A stretch of DNA of 64,000 nucleotides from Lotus japonicus. Lineage: Eukaryota > Streptophyta > Magnoliopsida > Fabales > Fabaceae. Below the pieces are notes generated by a model. It was not told the origin of the DNA. It saw only the letters and a program-made list of their open reading frames with translations, and ran no database searches. Position numbers and translations under genes: made by a program. Shown here piece by piece: positions 36,601-51,600 of the stretch. The stretch spans positions 67,602,722-67,666,721 of the forward strand of contig NC_080045.1 of the NCBI RefSeq assembly GCF_012489685.1. The letters run 5' to 3'. How positions within the stretch are numbered: the stretch's first letter is position 1; the number at the start of each line of letters is the position of its first letter.

Positions 36601-39600
36601 TTGAGTTGTTTAAATTTTTATGTTCTACACTAGAATATCTTGTATACATCTAAAAAATTATACTTGCATATTTAGAATATCTTACATCATCTCATAGGAT
36701 TGTTCCCAAATTTTATTACCTTTTCACGTGTTTAAGTTTAGGTGTTTAGTACAAATAGCAGGCAATGCTTTAGTATCCTCTTATTATGAGTCCATGTTCT
36801 CTCCTTTTTCCCATCTTTTCTGAAACACTATAATCTCTACAGTAATGTTATTCTTTGGAGAAATTTCAGCATTGAAGTTATGTATAATAATTGATAAATC
36901 ATTTTCTTTCGGTTCTCATAACTCAATTTTAATAATATGATGTGGATCATTTAATATTTTTAAGGTTCCATGTTTTCTAATTTCTAGTGAAGAGGAGATG
37001 CATTCCTCATCAAATAGGGCTCAAGAAGGTTTATCACCATATAATACAGTTTAAAAAAATTGACTGTGTGGTCACTTCAAAGACATTCCAAAAAAGCCGA
37101 ATTTGCCCATTTGGGTCATACATGACTCTAGATGATATATGTGCTATCTGGCTGTACCCAAGGAGTTTGAATGATTTGAACTATCCTTCAACTTTAGCTT
37201 TTGAGATATAAATCAAGACTCTTAATAACCTAGTTTATGGTTTCAAGATAATATACATCTTATCACATATCATTCTATATATGATGCAGGAGCAGATTAA
37301 TTAGGAATTTATTATTTTTAGTATTTTTAAATATATTTAGGATCTATTCCGAATCTATTCTGTTTTTAATTAAGTTTAGGATCAATTTGTTAGGTTTTGT
37401 TATTTTAAATTACTTTCTAATTGAGTTTAGGATCTTTTAGTTAGGATTTTCTTTATTTTTAGTTTCATTAGGGTTTTCCTATTTCTCTATTTAAGCACTT
37501 GTAAGGCAATAGCTTATTCAGTTTTGATTGATAATAAAATTTAAGAGTTTTCTCTTCTTCTCTGGTGGATTCCAGTGTATTTTCTAGGGTTTTAGCGCTT
37601 GCTAATTTCCTTTCTGGTGGATTCCAGAAACCTTTTCCTTAGGATTTGCGCTTGCAATCCTAGTACGACTTCCGCTGCATCAAGTGGTATCAGAGCAGGC
37701 TTTCTCCTGTCTCTTTTCTTTGCTTGATCAATCATGGAAGATCAACCATTGACCAAAGCAGACCTGAAGGATGTTACCGCGGCTCTTACCGCGGCCCTAA
37801 CTGCTATTACGCAACATATGACACAACAGATGATACAACATATGGCGACGTTCACAACGGCTTTAACGGCGCAGATCAACAATACCAACAACGGTAACCG
37901 GCGACGAGATAGGAGAGGGAAACCACATAGGTTTCCGCGCGACAACAACAACAATCATTCCGCTATATCTTTACCTTCCCAATCTTTGCATTCACCATCT
38001 GTATCTCATCCTTATTACCAAGCTCAGTACCCAACCTCTAAAACCACCGAAACTCCACACCCCCAACCTGCTACTCCAAACCTTATCAATCCTTACCCCA
38101 ACATATCACCAACTGCAGATCCAATTTCCTTACCACAACCCCTACCAAAACCTACTTCAAATTCATGTCCCTCTACAAGACCTATGTACGCAACTTCTTC
38201 GGAATCTGATTCTCAAATTTCATTTGCGCCATCCTCTGTTGTTGGCCTGGAAGATGAGGCAAAAACGTTGGTGGGTGATTTGGTTCCATCTGCGCAGAAA
38301 CCCGGGGAAGTTGACGTTACAAAAGATGAAAACTTTGGCCACATGAAGTCCTTAGAGTTTCTTACATTCAAATCTTCAACTCCGCTTCCTACAGGAGTAC
38401 AAAGCACTATCTCCTATAATTCAAAAGCCCCCAAGGTTATTTTGGAGAAACTGGAGAGGTTAGGATTGATTAAAGATAGTGATGGTGCTCATGAGATATT
38501 TGTTGAAGGAGATGATGGAAAAAGAGTTCGGAGTTGTAGTAATAGTGTTGTTCGTTTGGTTGGTTTGCATATTGAAGCCTTTTATTTAGAAGAGAACTTG
38601 TGGTCAAGTTCTTTGGAAGAAGAGGAGAATGCAAAGACATCAGAGGCACTTGGTTATGACGCATTCATGCGGGCATCAGATAGTTCTTCACAGATTTGGG
38701 TATTTGACTCGGGCATTCTTAATGTCGTTCATGAGTTCCGGACAGAGGCCTCCTTTGTTTTTTTTTACGTTAGAACTCGGGGTCGAGTTCTTCACAAGAA
38801 GAGGAGCCTGATGCAGGAGCAGATTAATTAGGAATTTATTATTTTTAGTATTTTTAAATATATTTAGGATCTATTCCGAATCTATTCCGTTTTTAATTAA
38901 GTTTAGGATCAATTTGTTAGGTTTTGTTATTTTAAATTACTTTCTAATTGAGTTTAGGATCTTTTAGTTAGGATTTTCTTTATTTTTAGTTTCATTAGGG
39001 TTTTCCTATTTCTCTATTTAAGCACTTGTAAGGCAATAGCTTATTCAGTTTTGATTGATAATAAAATTTAAGAGTTTTCTCTTCTTCTCTGGTGGATTCT
39101 AGTGTATTTTCTAGGGTTTTAGCGCTTGCTAATTTCCTTTCTGGTGGATTCCAGAAACCTTTTCCTTAGGATTTGCGCTTGCAATCCTAGTACGACTTCC
39201 GCTGCATCAATATACCTATCTATTTATGTTGGCTTTGATGGTTACTTGTGCTCATGATGTATGTTTTCATTTTGTAAAGATTTATTGATTAGTTCTTGTG
39301 CATGATTATGTAGATATTTTTGGCTAGGGATATTGCTGTTGAGAGTAAAGATACTCAAGATGAGCTTTGGGATAGGATTTCTCGAGATGACTATATGATG
39401 TATGCTGTTCAGGAGTGTTACTATGCTATTAAACTCATTTTGACTGAAGTATTAGATGACACTGGAAGGATGTGGTAAGTATTGTAACTTTGAAGTGCAT
39501 GAACCCTGTTCTCTCTTTGTACGATAGACATACATTTGATATTTTAATTTCTTGGTTGTTTGTTTGCAATTGTTGTTGGAATACCAGGGTTGAAAGGATA

Positions 39601-42600
39601 TATGATGATATTAATGATAGTATTACAAGAAGGAGTATTCCTGTGGACTTCCGACTTAATAAGTTGGCTCTTGTGGTATCAAGAGTAACTGCATTGATGG
39701 GGATTCTGGTGTGTATTCAATCTCTTAAGTTCTTGCATTATTCTATGAATGTTTGCTTATCTGTTTCGGGTCCGTTAAGTTTGATTTTGGTGTATCCTCC
39801 CTTTTCTTTCTTCGTATTATTTAATTTCTAATGAATTATTGTATCTACTTTTATGAAAGCTTGTTTACAATGACTGATATTTTATCTCTTTATGTATGTT
39901 CAATTTTTTTTTTATTGTCTATTAAGGATGACTGTGATGTCATTCTTGTCTCAATTTTTTCAGTCTTTCTTTTATCATCACATCACAAAGCTAGTGTTAA
40001 GGTCTCGCATTGACTAGAGATAAGTGCAAAATAGTCCTTATAACGGGTAGAGAAATTCTAAGATGATATCAAGGCTTATCTTAGATATGTTTATTGAGCC
40101 ATCCACAAATGGGCCACCGCAAATGTCCAATCCTACAAACTTCACGCTCTGGATGTCCAACCCTGAGCGTGGGGGATGGGGTGTTATGGTTCCACATTGA
40201 CTAGAGATATGACCAAAGCGGTATGAACAACCCTCCTTCATGACTAGCTTTTTGAGGTACAGTTAGTCCTAACCCAAATTCTACGTGGTAGCACATCAAA
40301 TTTGAGTTTTGCAAAGACGCCTGGGCTAGCTTTTAAAAAAACCTTAAAGAAATGCTTTTGTTAAAAGGAATCTTGATTTACATAGATTCTTAATCCCTTT
40401 AATAACTTGTTCAAACGCCATTGGTTAAGACTTAAGAGCAAATTCAGCCTAGCAAGCCCCATGTAAGTCTTTGCTTGGTGAGTGTTAGGCCCCCAATTAA
40501 GGTGTTATAGTGGAGGAAAGGACATGTCCGATTCCAACGGACCTAGCTCTGTTACTGCTATGTGAGGTGATTAGATGTCAGTAATGGGGCTAGTTTTGGG
40601 TGCTTAGGCTGTTATAAGGAGGTGAACTCAATTTTGAGAAGAGACAGGCTCTCAAAGTTCCTGTAGTGTTACAAATATGAAGGTTAAAATTCTTTGGTTG
40701 TTTGTGTTCCTGAGGTTCTTCAAGTATTTTAGTCGGGAAAGAAAGTCTGCATCTTCAAAACCATATCCTGTCCCCTAGGAATAATCTGTGATATTTTAAT
40801 GAATTCTGTCTTCTCCTATGCTCATGCTTATTCCAAGAGAGATATTAACATGTGAATGTAGAGATTTGACAGTTTGTTGACTTGAATCTCTTAAACACTT
40901 AAGTTCTCTTTTTATTTAAAGCTTGTTCGTTTTTTGAAGATATCTTTATCTCCCCCTAATAGAGTACTACTCAGTTAGTTTTACTCTAACAGGTCTGTTC
41001 TCTTACAGTTAGCTAGGTTGCTTCCTCTAGAAGCTTCCTTAGTGGGCTTGTATGCATTACTTTTCTCGCTGTGTGTGTTTTCTCTTACCCCCCAATTCTG
41101 GTTCTGTTTTTTTAATATTTCTCCTTTTACCAAAGAAATTGTCTAGTGCAATTTTTTTGCTGGATATATTATTTGAGCTAAATGGTTATTAAAATTAAGG
41201 CTTAATTGCACTTCTGGTCCCTTGGTTTTGACTGTGTGAGTTATGTCCCCCCAATACTTTTCTGGGCAGATTTAGTCTCATCTTTTTTTATTGTTGCAAA
41301 TCAAGTCCCTCTATCATTAGAATTCTAATTTAAACTCAATTTTTTGTTTGCTAAGAAAAATCTTCACAAATTGAATCCATTTAGTCATGGTTGATGTTAT
41401 TCACATCAAAACTGGCTATTAAAGATGTCAATCAATAATTAAAAATCAATTTCCCACCTCTTTAAACCCTAGTTTGATATCCTTTTAAAATTTATCAACA
41501 TTTTACTAATTTTTTCTTTTGAACTTTTAAAAAGTGTCATATATCAAATCCTCTATAAACCCTCAAATACTTGAAAAGAAAGTGAAGATTTAATTATTTT
41601 ATTCATATGAACATTGGGATAATGAGCAAATTTGCTTAATTTTAAAAGTAAAGGAACATGATTAACTCGAAAAACACTAGGGGACCAAAATCACACATAA
41701 TCCAAACAAAGGGGTCCGAAAGTGCAATATAAACTATGAATCCTAGATTAACTTCCCTGTAGTCAACCCTATATAGTATATAGTAGGAAGACACTTTTGT
41801 TGATTTTATAAATTGTTCTCAGTTTGTGAATGTATATGAATTTGGATGATGCATGTGGATATATATTTCTTCTCAATCTGTTGCCTTTTGTATGGAAGTT
41901 TAATTAAACAGAAATTTCAACTTATCACTGTATTGATATCTTATAGAAAGAGACTGAAACACCTGAACTGGAAAGGGGTGCGGTGAGGGCTGTTCAAGAT
42001 CTCTACGATGTTGTACGGCTTGATGTTCTTTCATTAAATATGAGGTTTGTCACAGTTGTTGTTATGCAATAATGTTGATTTTTAGAGTGTGTTTTAGGGC
42101 ATCTAGAATCGTTCCCATGAAATCAAACTCCAAGGCTCGATACAAACTTTGTAAAGTATTGTTGATTGTTGATTCCCAGGAAAGCTAAATATCAATGTTT
42201 CCCTTGCCCTTTTTTCCCACGATGAGCTGTGGGTATCTTACTTTTCCATGGGCATAGAAGCTATTTTCCGTTAACTTCCCACTTCATTCTACCATACTTC
42301 CTTTTATTTTGTTTTTTATTAATATAAAATATTTAATAGAGGTATTGAATACTAACTTGACATGTTTTTGAATTTTACTGGGAACATAATTAAGAGAATA
42401 CAATAATACACCTTGAAACAAATGCCCCTGTAGAAGTAGGCTTTCCTGTTGCCTGTATCAGGGGTATCATCCCTTCTCTCATTTCGTTAGCTGTAAATTA
42501 ATGTTGATTTTCTTTTTAATCAGGGAAAATTATGACACATGGAATTTACTGTCCAAAGCGAGGGATGAGGGACATTTGTTTGAAAAGTTGAAATGGCCCA

Positions 42601-45600
42601 ATACCGACTTAGTATGTTCTAATAATATTTTCTATATTCATTTGCCAATTGACCTTGTCTGTGAATTTACTAACTGTTGTCCATATACAGAGAGTGCAAG
42701 TCAAAAGATTGTACTCTCTGCTGACTATCAAAGACTCAGCTTCAAGCATTCCTAAAAATCTTGAGGCTAGGCGAAGGCTGGAATTTTTCACAAACTCACT
42801 TTTTATGAAGATGCCTCGTGCAAAGCCAGTTCGAGAAATGTTATCCTTTAGGTACTTATCTTTTTCTCTTGAAATAAATTATTCCACTTGTTGTTTTTGT
42901 GCTAATCTTTGTTTTCTGACTGTGCAGTGTTTTCACCCCTTATTATTCTGAGGTTGTGCTTTACAGCATGGCTGAACTCCTAAAGAAAAATGAAGACGGC
43001 ATTTCAATTTTGTTCTACCTGCAGAAGATATATCCAGGTAGTTTTTTCTTCATTTTGCTTAAATCAGAATATCAGATCATAACTGGATGGCATTGTGTAT
43101 ATGTATTACTTTCTAGCAAAAATTGAGTCGGTCCAATTAATTTAGTGTTAAAGTTGATGTTGAGAGATATTATTCATTTCTACTATTTGTGTGACTTTCT
43201 TTTGGGTTCCTCTATTATGATAGGTTTTTTTTTCCTGTAATGTAGCTTTATTATAGGAAAGTATCCATAAGGATTTTTCTGCTTATATTATAAGTTCTTT
43301 ATTCATTTTCGAATTATGGTTAGAAAAATATTCAGTTTTCATCTCTTTCAAGCGCGGACTGGTTGAGTTACTTTCATGCAGATTGGATCCAATCAATTCT
43401 TGCCATTCCACAATGAATTTGTTTTCCTATACTTTGAGGGAATGTTCAAATTCGTCCATATGTTTTAAAAGTTTAAACTAATCTGCTTAATATGATTACT
43501 TTTGGATGCAGCAATTAATAAAGTAATCTTTATTGCTTCCTTCTCAAGGCTGAGTTTCTATCTATACTTGTTTATATGTATTAATTATTATTTGTTAATT
43601 AATTGGTGTTGTAATTCACTGCAGATGAGTGGAAAAACTTTCTTGCCCGCATTGGCCGTGATGAAAATGCACTTGAAAATGAGCTTTATGATAGCCCTGC
43701 CGATATTCTTGAACTGCGTTTTTGGGCCTCTTATCGTGGGCAAACATTGTCCAGAACAGGTTATGTTTTTTAGTGTCCTTGCTGCTATACTTGATTTTCT
43801 TCTGTTTCTATTATTTATGTCCTCTTTGTTACTGTTTTTGTCCTCTTTGAATTTTATTTAATGCAGTCATTTTTTCATTCTAAACTTTTGTACTTCACTT
43901 TTGATATTGTGTGTCCAATATTGTTTCATATTCTTCAAATTTTTCATAAATTAGCTTCCGCTTAATATAAAAATCCCAGAATAAACCACTTTTTGACACA
44001 AGCTATAATATTAAACAAACTGCCCCATTATTAGTAAAAATAATTACATATTGACGTCAAACCTCTGAAATTTGTCATGCAAAATTTTGTGTTGCTAATA
44101 TGTGTTCTATGTTGTTTGAAATGACACAGTCCGGGGCATGATGTATTATAGGAAAGCTCTTATGCTTCAAACCTATTTGGAGAGAATAACAGCTGGAGGT
44201 CAGGGGACATTTAACTCCTCCTTATTTTTCCTTATGTTACTATTTTCGTAATCCTCTTACTTTTTTTTTGTGTGGTTAGATTTGGAGGCTGCGACTAGTT
44301 TTGATGAAGTGACTGATACACGTGGCTTTGATTTATCCCCGGAAGCACGTGCTCAGGCAGATCTTAAGTTTACTTATGTGGTGACATGTCAGATTTATGG
44401 TAAACAGAAAGAGGAGCAAAAACCTGAGGCTGCTGATATTGCTTTATTAATGCAAAGGTCGGTCAGCAATTTTATTGTTTAAATTTCATGTGTTAGCCAT
44501 TTTCTAGTTGATATTGTTCATTATTCAAATACGTGTTTAATTCCATCTAATTTTTCCATTATTTATGCTTTTAGAAATGAAGCTCTCCGTGTCGCTTATA
44601 TTGATGTTGTTGAAACTTTAAGAGATGGAAGAGTGAACACAGAATACTACTCTAAGCTCGTGAAAGCTGATATCAACGGGAAAGACAAGGTGCCGTGCTT
44701 CTGTACCGTTTATATACTTCGTTATGTCTCGCATCATCGCATTCTGTTTTCACTTCTTACTATCAAATTTTAAGTCCTTTTTTAAATCTACTTCTTAGTT
44801 CTTACTCCAGTTTCTTATCTTTAATAGAATCACTGTTTTTAGTACTGATTGTTTTTCACAAATATATTAATAACTTGAAAACCCGGTGCTGTTTGTTTGA
44901 ATGATCACTGTTGAACTTCGGTGATGGATTAGTGGATAATAATAGAGACCAAATGAACACTGGCATCAATTTTTTTCATATCACATTACATGTCTGTAGT
45001 GCGTGAAAATTAATGGTTACTTGATTTCTTCCTATTCAGTCACAATGCTGAAGAAAATAAACTTCTCAGACACAGATTAGTGTCTGAGGCTCTCATGTGG
45101 TTGGTTTGCTTGCTTTTGGTTATCAAATTAAGTCCCTGAATTATTTTAATTATGGTATTGGGGATTGTGTTGGGATTTGTAGTTTGCCATATTTTCTGTG
45201 GCTGTTTTTACTTTTCTTGCCCCTAAGTTTAATTGGATTTCTTTTGACATTCTTCACTCACTGAATTGAAGCCTTTTTTATGTTTTAGGAAATATACTCC
45301 CTGAAATTACCTGGAAATCCCAAAATTGGTGAAGGGAAGCCTGAGAACCAAAACCATGCAATTATATTTACCCGTGGAAATGCAGTCCAGACAATTGATA
45401 TGAATCAGGTGATAGCAGTGTTAACCGCTGTTTACTTTTTACTAGTTTCCTCTAAATAGATTCTGTTGATTAATAAGTATTCACACAGTAGTATTCGCTT
45501 TGTATCAAGTCCGCTCCTAAATATAATCCTTTGAGTCGAATGAGATTTGTATAATTTAATAGACTTATGGCATTGACCCAGTACACTATGTGATTAAAAA

Positions 45601-48600
45601 TGTTTTCGTAACCAGTTTTACTTTCTAATATCAGTTTTCTATTTCACATATTGTGTAAGTAAACTTTGTTGAATATTTACTATTTTGTGGTTTATATGAT
45701 ATGATAATGTATAATTTGTAATTTGTATGCTGCTACTTTAAGTTTTGATGCTTAGTAGAAGTTTTATTATAGGATAACTATTTTGAGGAGGCTTTGAAGA
45801 TGAGAAATGTTCTTGAAGAATTTCATTCTGATCATGGGCTCCGTCCTCCTACCATACTTGGTATTAGAGAACATGTATTTACTGGAAGGTATGTGTGGCT
45901 TAAATATGTGATATTGTGTCCTTTCTCAAGTTAACTCTGCGTTTATATTTTTGAGTTAATTTTCTTTTACTGTTTCCAGTGTCTCGTCTCTGGCCTCCTT
46001 CATGTCCAATCAAGAAACTAGTTTTGTGACTTTAGGCCAGCGTGTTTTAGCAAATCCATTGAAGTAAGCCCATTTTACTTAGCATAACAATTGCTTTTGT
46101 CGAGATTCGAACTAATTGAAGCTAAAATATGTCAATTAATGATCTGTTCAGGGTCCGCATGCATTATGGTCATCCTGATGTTTTTGATAGAGTGTTCCAC
46201 ATCACCCGTGGTGGTATCAGCAAGGCTTCCCGTGTTATCAATATCAGTGAAGATATCTACGCAGGTATGACTGTTGTTTTTGCTTCATAAAACTTCGACT
46301 ACGCAGGTACCCTAACTGCCATGGTTACATGATATAATTACCCTATTTACGTTTTTTTTTTCTTCTGACATTTGTATAATTATCTTTCTTTTTCCCATGT
46401 TTCTGTTTGATTTAATGAATCTCTGAATAACATAAAATAGATCTCTAAGCATGTTTTTTATTTTCTACTGAAAATTGTTTTCACTTTTTTGCTATCCTTT
46501 TTCCCTCATTCATACTTTTCTTAATTCTTGTATTCATACAGGATTCAATTCGACCTTACGTCAAGGAAATATTACTCATCATGAATATATTCAGGTGAGG
46601 CTTGTTATTTAATGGGTATTGGAGTACATATGCAGTTGCATGCTTAGCGCACACTTAGAGATGCGCTCAATAGATGCAGTTGAGCATGTAGATTGATCTA
46701 TCCCTTTGAAGAACCAGCACCCCTCTTCAAAGGTGTGTCCCGGTGTTGGACATCGATACGACACCGACACCTTTTTTGGTGTCTAAGCAAAAATGTTTTT
46801 CTTCATCTCGGACACTTCAAACCGACACGTCTTGTTGGCTTGACACTTGAGGAACACTGATATTAATAATTTTTTTAAAGACAAATGATAAAATATCTTT
46901 TGTATTTTAAATTAGAGATAAATATGAAAATGGTCCCTAAACTATGAGCGAAAGCTGGTTTTGGTCCCTCGCCGGCGTAACTTCCGGAAATAGTCCCTCT
47001 GGTGAGGCGAACCACCGTGGCCATTTCCAGCACGGTGGTTCACCTCACCGGAGGGACTATTTCCGGAAGTTACGCCGGCGAGAGACCAAAACCAGCTTTC
47101 ACTCATGTTTCAGGGACCATTTTCATATTTATCCCTTTAAATTACATGTGAGATATAGTGGGAGATGAGTTTGGATCACTTGATGGGAGTGGAATTCTTC
47201 AATTGTTAATTTGTCATCTGATGAACCAAAGCCTATTGTTTTCAATGATTATGACCAACAAAGGATCCGAAAATAGTTAGATAGATTAACTCTTTCTTTT
47301 TTAGACCTACTGATTACTTTGTAAAATGAGTGTTACTTTCTTTCAAGCTTATTGACATAGGGTATAATGGTGTCCCAGTGTCCTACTTTTTGGATCTTAG
47401 TTGTGTCACTTTGTCCGGTGTCTGAGTCGCTGCTTCATAAAATTAGTGTTACTTTCACCTCTGCATATGAGGTGCTTTATTCAATTGTATCAATTAATAT
47501 TGTCGGTTTTCAAATCTTAGTCATTGCAGTTTCACTTTTCTCTCATTTTACCATATGCCATGTTCTTCCAACTATGATGCTACAACAAATCCTGCTCTAA
47601 TAGTAAAATATACAGGTTGGTAAGGGAAGAGATGTTGGACTCAATCAGATTGCTCTATTTGAAGGGAAGGTTTCAGGTGGTAATGGGGAACAAGTTCTGA
47701 GCCGTGATGTATACAGACTTGGGCAACTTTTTGACTTCTTCCGCATGATGTCTTTTTACTTTACAACAGTTGGATATTATTTTTGTACCATGGTACGCCA
47801 TTTACGAGATAAAATTTATTGTCGTTTTCATTGAATTATACATTATTATCATATCTGACCGAATGGTAAGAAAATTAATTCTTTTTTTATTTCAACATTG
47901 TATATTGGAGTTAATATTTCTTATATGTGTGTGTGTGTGTGGATAACCAAACAATATCTAGAAGCAAGTATTAGAGTGAACCGGATCTACAGCACAACAC
48001 GATAACAATGAAACTCTTTCTTTATTTTCAGTACTCCCCCTTCATGAACAAATCTTACAAAGTGGTAGGGATTTTGCAAGGGGAATGAAATGTAGAAATG
48101 ATTCACCCATCCTTTATCCTAGTGAATTTTGGGAGTTGAAATTCTAACCTTCTGAGTTGACAACAACAGAAACTTGTTTAAGGTTGTTAGTTCATATGCA
48201 AATAAATAAAATTGAGGCTCTGGAGAAAAATGGAGCAAGTAGATGATATTCTGATGAAAGAGTCGAGAGTAAATCATACTGGAAACTATTGAAAATCACA
48301 TCACACCAAAATTATTTAAAAATTGTTAGATTTGATAGAGCAAGAAGGCTTGGTGGTTCTGGTTGTTTTTAAAATGATGTGGTTAATGTTGATGACCTAA
48401 TTTGACTAAAATGCAAATATGTGAGAGAGATCAATTGAGAAACAGTATTTTGAGAGAAATAGAGAAAACTTTATATTGATTAACTGAATGAAATGTACAA
48501 GTAGAAGCTCTTATATAAGAGGAGCTGAGCACAAACAGAATAACCGTCTAAGCTAGCAGCCAGCTGGCACTGACTAAAAGAATACATCACCATTAACTAC

Positions 48601-51600
48601 AGTGCAGACCATAAACTAACATAACAAAAATACTACACTAACAAGAGCATGCCCAACCACACTTTTCAATTACACTTACTCATTTTAACACTTCTCATGG
48701 AATGAAATTTGTAAGGCCTTTTAATTTTCAGAATATATGTTGTATAAAAAATTTCCAGGGCTTATATTTTTCCCTTATTACCTTGCAGTTAACTGTGCTG
48801 ACGGTTTATGCCTTCCTTTATGGAAAAATGTATTTGGTAAGTTGCTTTTCATTGAATATTCATGCACATAGACATTTTAACATGTTTTTTAATTTTCCAT
48901 ATTGTGGTTAAAGTGGAGAAGAACATATTATCTGTGACCAAAAAGTACCAATACAGCTCAAAGGAAACTTTTACCAAACCGGTATAAGTCTCGCCATCAT
49001 CTTTGATAGTGAATGTTGGGCTTTAATGGGAATGAGAAAACGGTTGGAGTAGCAAATGAGAATGTTAAGATGGATGAGTGGCCACACTAGAAAAGACAGG
49101 ATATGCAATGATAGTATAAGAGATGTTGGTGTGGAACCTATTGAAGAGAATATGACGGTAAATCGGTTAAGGTTGTTTGGCCATACTAAAAAAAGACCTT
49201 TGGAGGCATTGGTGAGGAGAGTTTATATCATTGTTCTTAGTCCTGTGAAGAGGGGTTGGTAGAGGGAGGCCAAAAGGACAATGGAAGATCCATATAGCCG
49301 ACCTTACTTAGTAGGATACGAATTTTGTTGCTGCTGCTGTTGTTGTTGCATACCATGGCTAAAATGGTTGTAGTTCACACTAGTTTTGGCATAGGGTTTG
49401 TCTTGTCTTAAGTGGACATGGTTTTAGATTACCATTTTCTGGCCTGACTATTGGTGGGTTGTTATGCCATTTTGTATTTTTCTGTTTTGATCTACATATT
49501 TATTTTTATTGGCAACAGATGAAGGGAACTGTATATACCCGTTAGTTCAAATTAATGTCAGAACTACACTTCTGTACTTATGAATTCAAGTGCAATCTGT
49601 TTTCAGGCACTATCTGGTGTTGGTGAAACCATCGGGGAAAGGGCTAAGATTACCAAGAACACGGCCTTGAGCGCTGCTTTGAACACACAGTTTCTGTTTC
49701 AAATTGGTATCTTCACTGCTGTGCCAATGATCTTGGGTTTCATTCTCGAACAAGGTTTCTTGAGGGTATGTGTGTAAATATCACTTTCTTTATCTTAATA
49801 GATGTCTCCAAACAAATTTAGTGCAACAAATTGGTGATACTTGCGAATATGTGAGAAGCTGACTGTTAAAAGGCCAAAGTTAAGATGTGGGTCAGGTTTT
49901 GGATCATGCGGAAATTAAGCATAAAATGTGGCATAGAATATATAGCAGGCCCGAATTAATAATAGGACAGTTATTAGTAGTTATTTAAATGTAGTTTGGT
50001 GGTAGAACAGTTATGTAATATTTATTTAATTGTGATATGAGTAGTTGTTTAGCGTAGTTATAGGGGGAACTGATGACAGTTTCTCGTCAGCGTTTTGTTT
50101 TTATGATTTGTAATGCTGAAAAGTGAAAATTATGGATTTGGCTCCTCTAAAGCGACTGATAAAGTAAGTTATCACAACCTTTGATTGAGAGATCAACAGT
50201 TACAATTTAAAGAACACCACAACTCATTATACATGTGCAAGTATATGATCACGGTCGCAGCCAATTTCTCAATCAACAGCTGTGATAACTTACTTTACTC
50301 GCAACAGTGACTGCCACACTTAAGAGGAGCCAAATCCGAAAATTATTGTCTCTGAGAAGAGAGAGCCTTGGCTCTAAGGCTGGTAGAGAATTGTGTACCT
50401 ATGTATTCTGTATGATTCAGGAAATTCCTGTTTCAAACCCTATCACTGACATTCACACAGAGTTCTGTCAATGCATGTTTGAGTTTGAGTATGTGACACA
50501 AGGTGTACCCAGCCAATGTTTGATTTAATTGTAAAAGATGTAACATCTCATGCATTGTTTACAAGGCATGACCAAGGAACCAGACGCTGTGATTTCTTTT
50601 TGGTACTCAATGCACAACTTGCCTGTTCCAATTTCTGTTTGTCCTTGCTGTTACTATCAGACATTTCAATTAAAACAAGGCATGGCCACATGATACTTGT
50701 GTGTGGACTTGCCTCTAACTGTGCATCCTGCATTGTTTATGAAAAAATTGTTTGATTTGGCAATAACTTCAATAACTGCATTGTGCGTGAACTTATATAT
50801 TGTCTGCTGTAAAAGAAAGTTATTGAGAAAATTTCCTTCCTATTCTAATTTTTTATCCTTGACTGCTCTGCAGGCCATTGTCAGTTTTGTCACAATGCAG
50901 TTCCAGCTCTGCTCAGTTTTTTTCACATTTTCGCTGGGTACTAGAACCCATTATTTTGGTCGGACCATTCTTCATGGTGGTGCAAGGGTTGGTCTGCCTA
51001 CTTTATGCCATTTTTGTCTGTATTTCTCTTCCCAATTATTAATGTTTTATTTGTTAACAGTATCAAGCAACTGGCCGTGGATTTGTTGTCCGCCATATTA
51101 AATTTTCTGAGAATTACAGACTCTACTCTCGTAGTCATTTTGTTAAAGGGTGAGGCTCCTTGTTTGTCTAGGTAGTCAATACAAAAGGGGAATATCTTAT
51201 TTGATTATTGTGCTATATTTCTGATTCCCAAATTTCAAATCATTTTTCTATTTCTCATTAACTAGCTTAACAAAAAATATTGCTTAAATCATCAGTTTCC
51301 CAATCTGTAGCATAGAATTTTAAGTGCAAGATTAGTATAATTTCGTCTCTTGTTCTGATTTCTTGTATTTCTAAAAGAGAAATGCTAGCAACACACTCCT
51401 TTAAACACACTCTTTTACACAATGTGATTGGTTTGTTTTTAAAAAGTCAACACACTTTTTAATAATTGAGAGCAAGATGTTAACTTTTTTGAAAATAGAC
51501 CAATTATGTGGAGTTTGTTAGAGTGTGTTCAAAAGAGGGTGTTGCTAGCTCTCCTCTTTCTAAAAGTCAAATAATTATTTGACAAGTCATGTTCTGCCTT

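Noticed and set aside
37734..38831. 365-codon ORF as a host gene
   Set aside because: It lies wholly between two LTRs with a primer-binding site and target duplication, inside a CALS9 intron, and stops at the LTR border.
48419..48638. Solo LTR in intron 41
   Set aside because: Composition and ends are LTR-like, but no matching 5-bp duplication or second copy in the window was found.
49056..49262. Small host gene on the + strand
   Set aside because: The translation is the C-terminal end of a plant L1 reverse transcriptase, followed by the LINE 3' tail.
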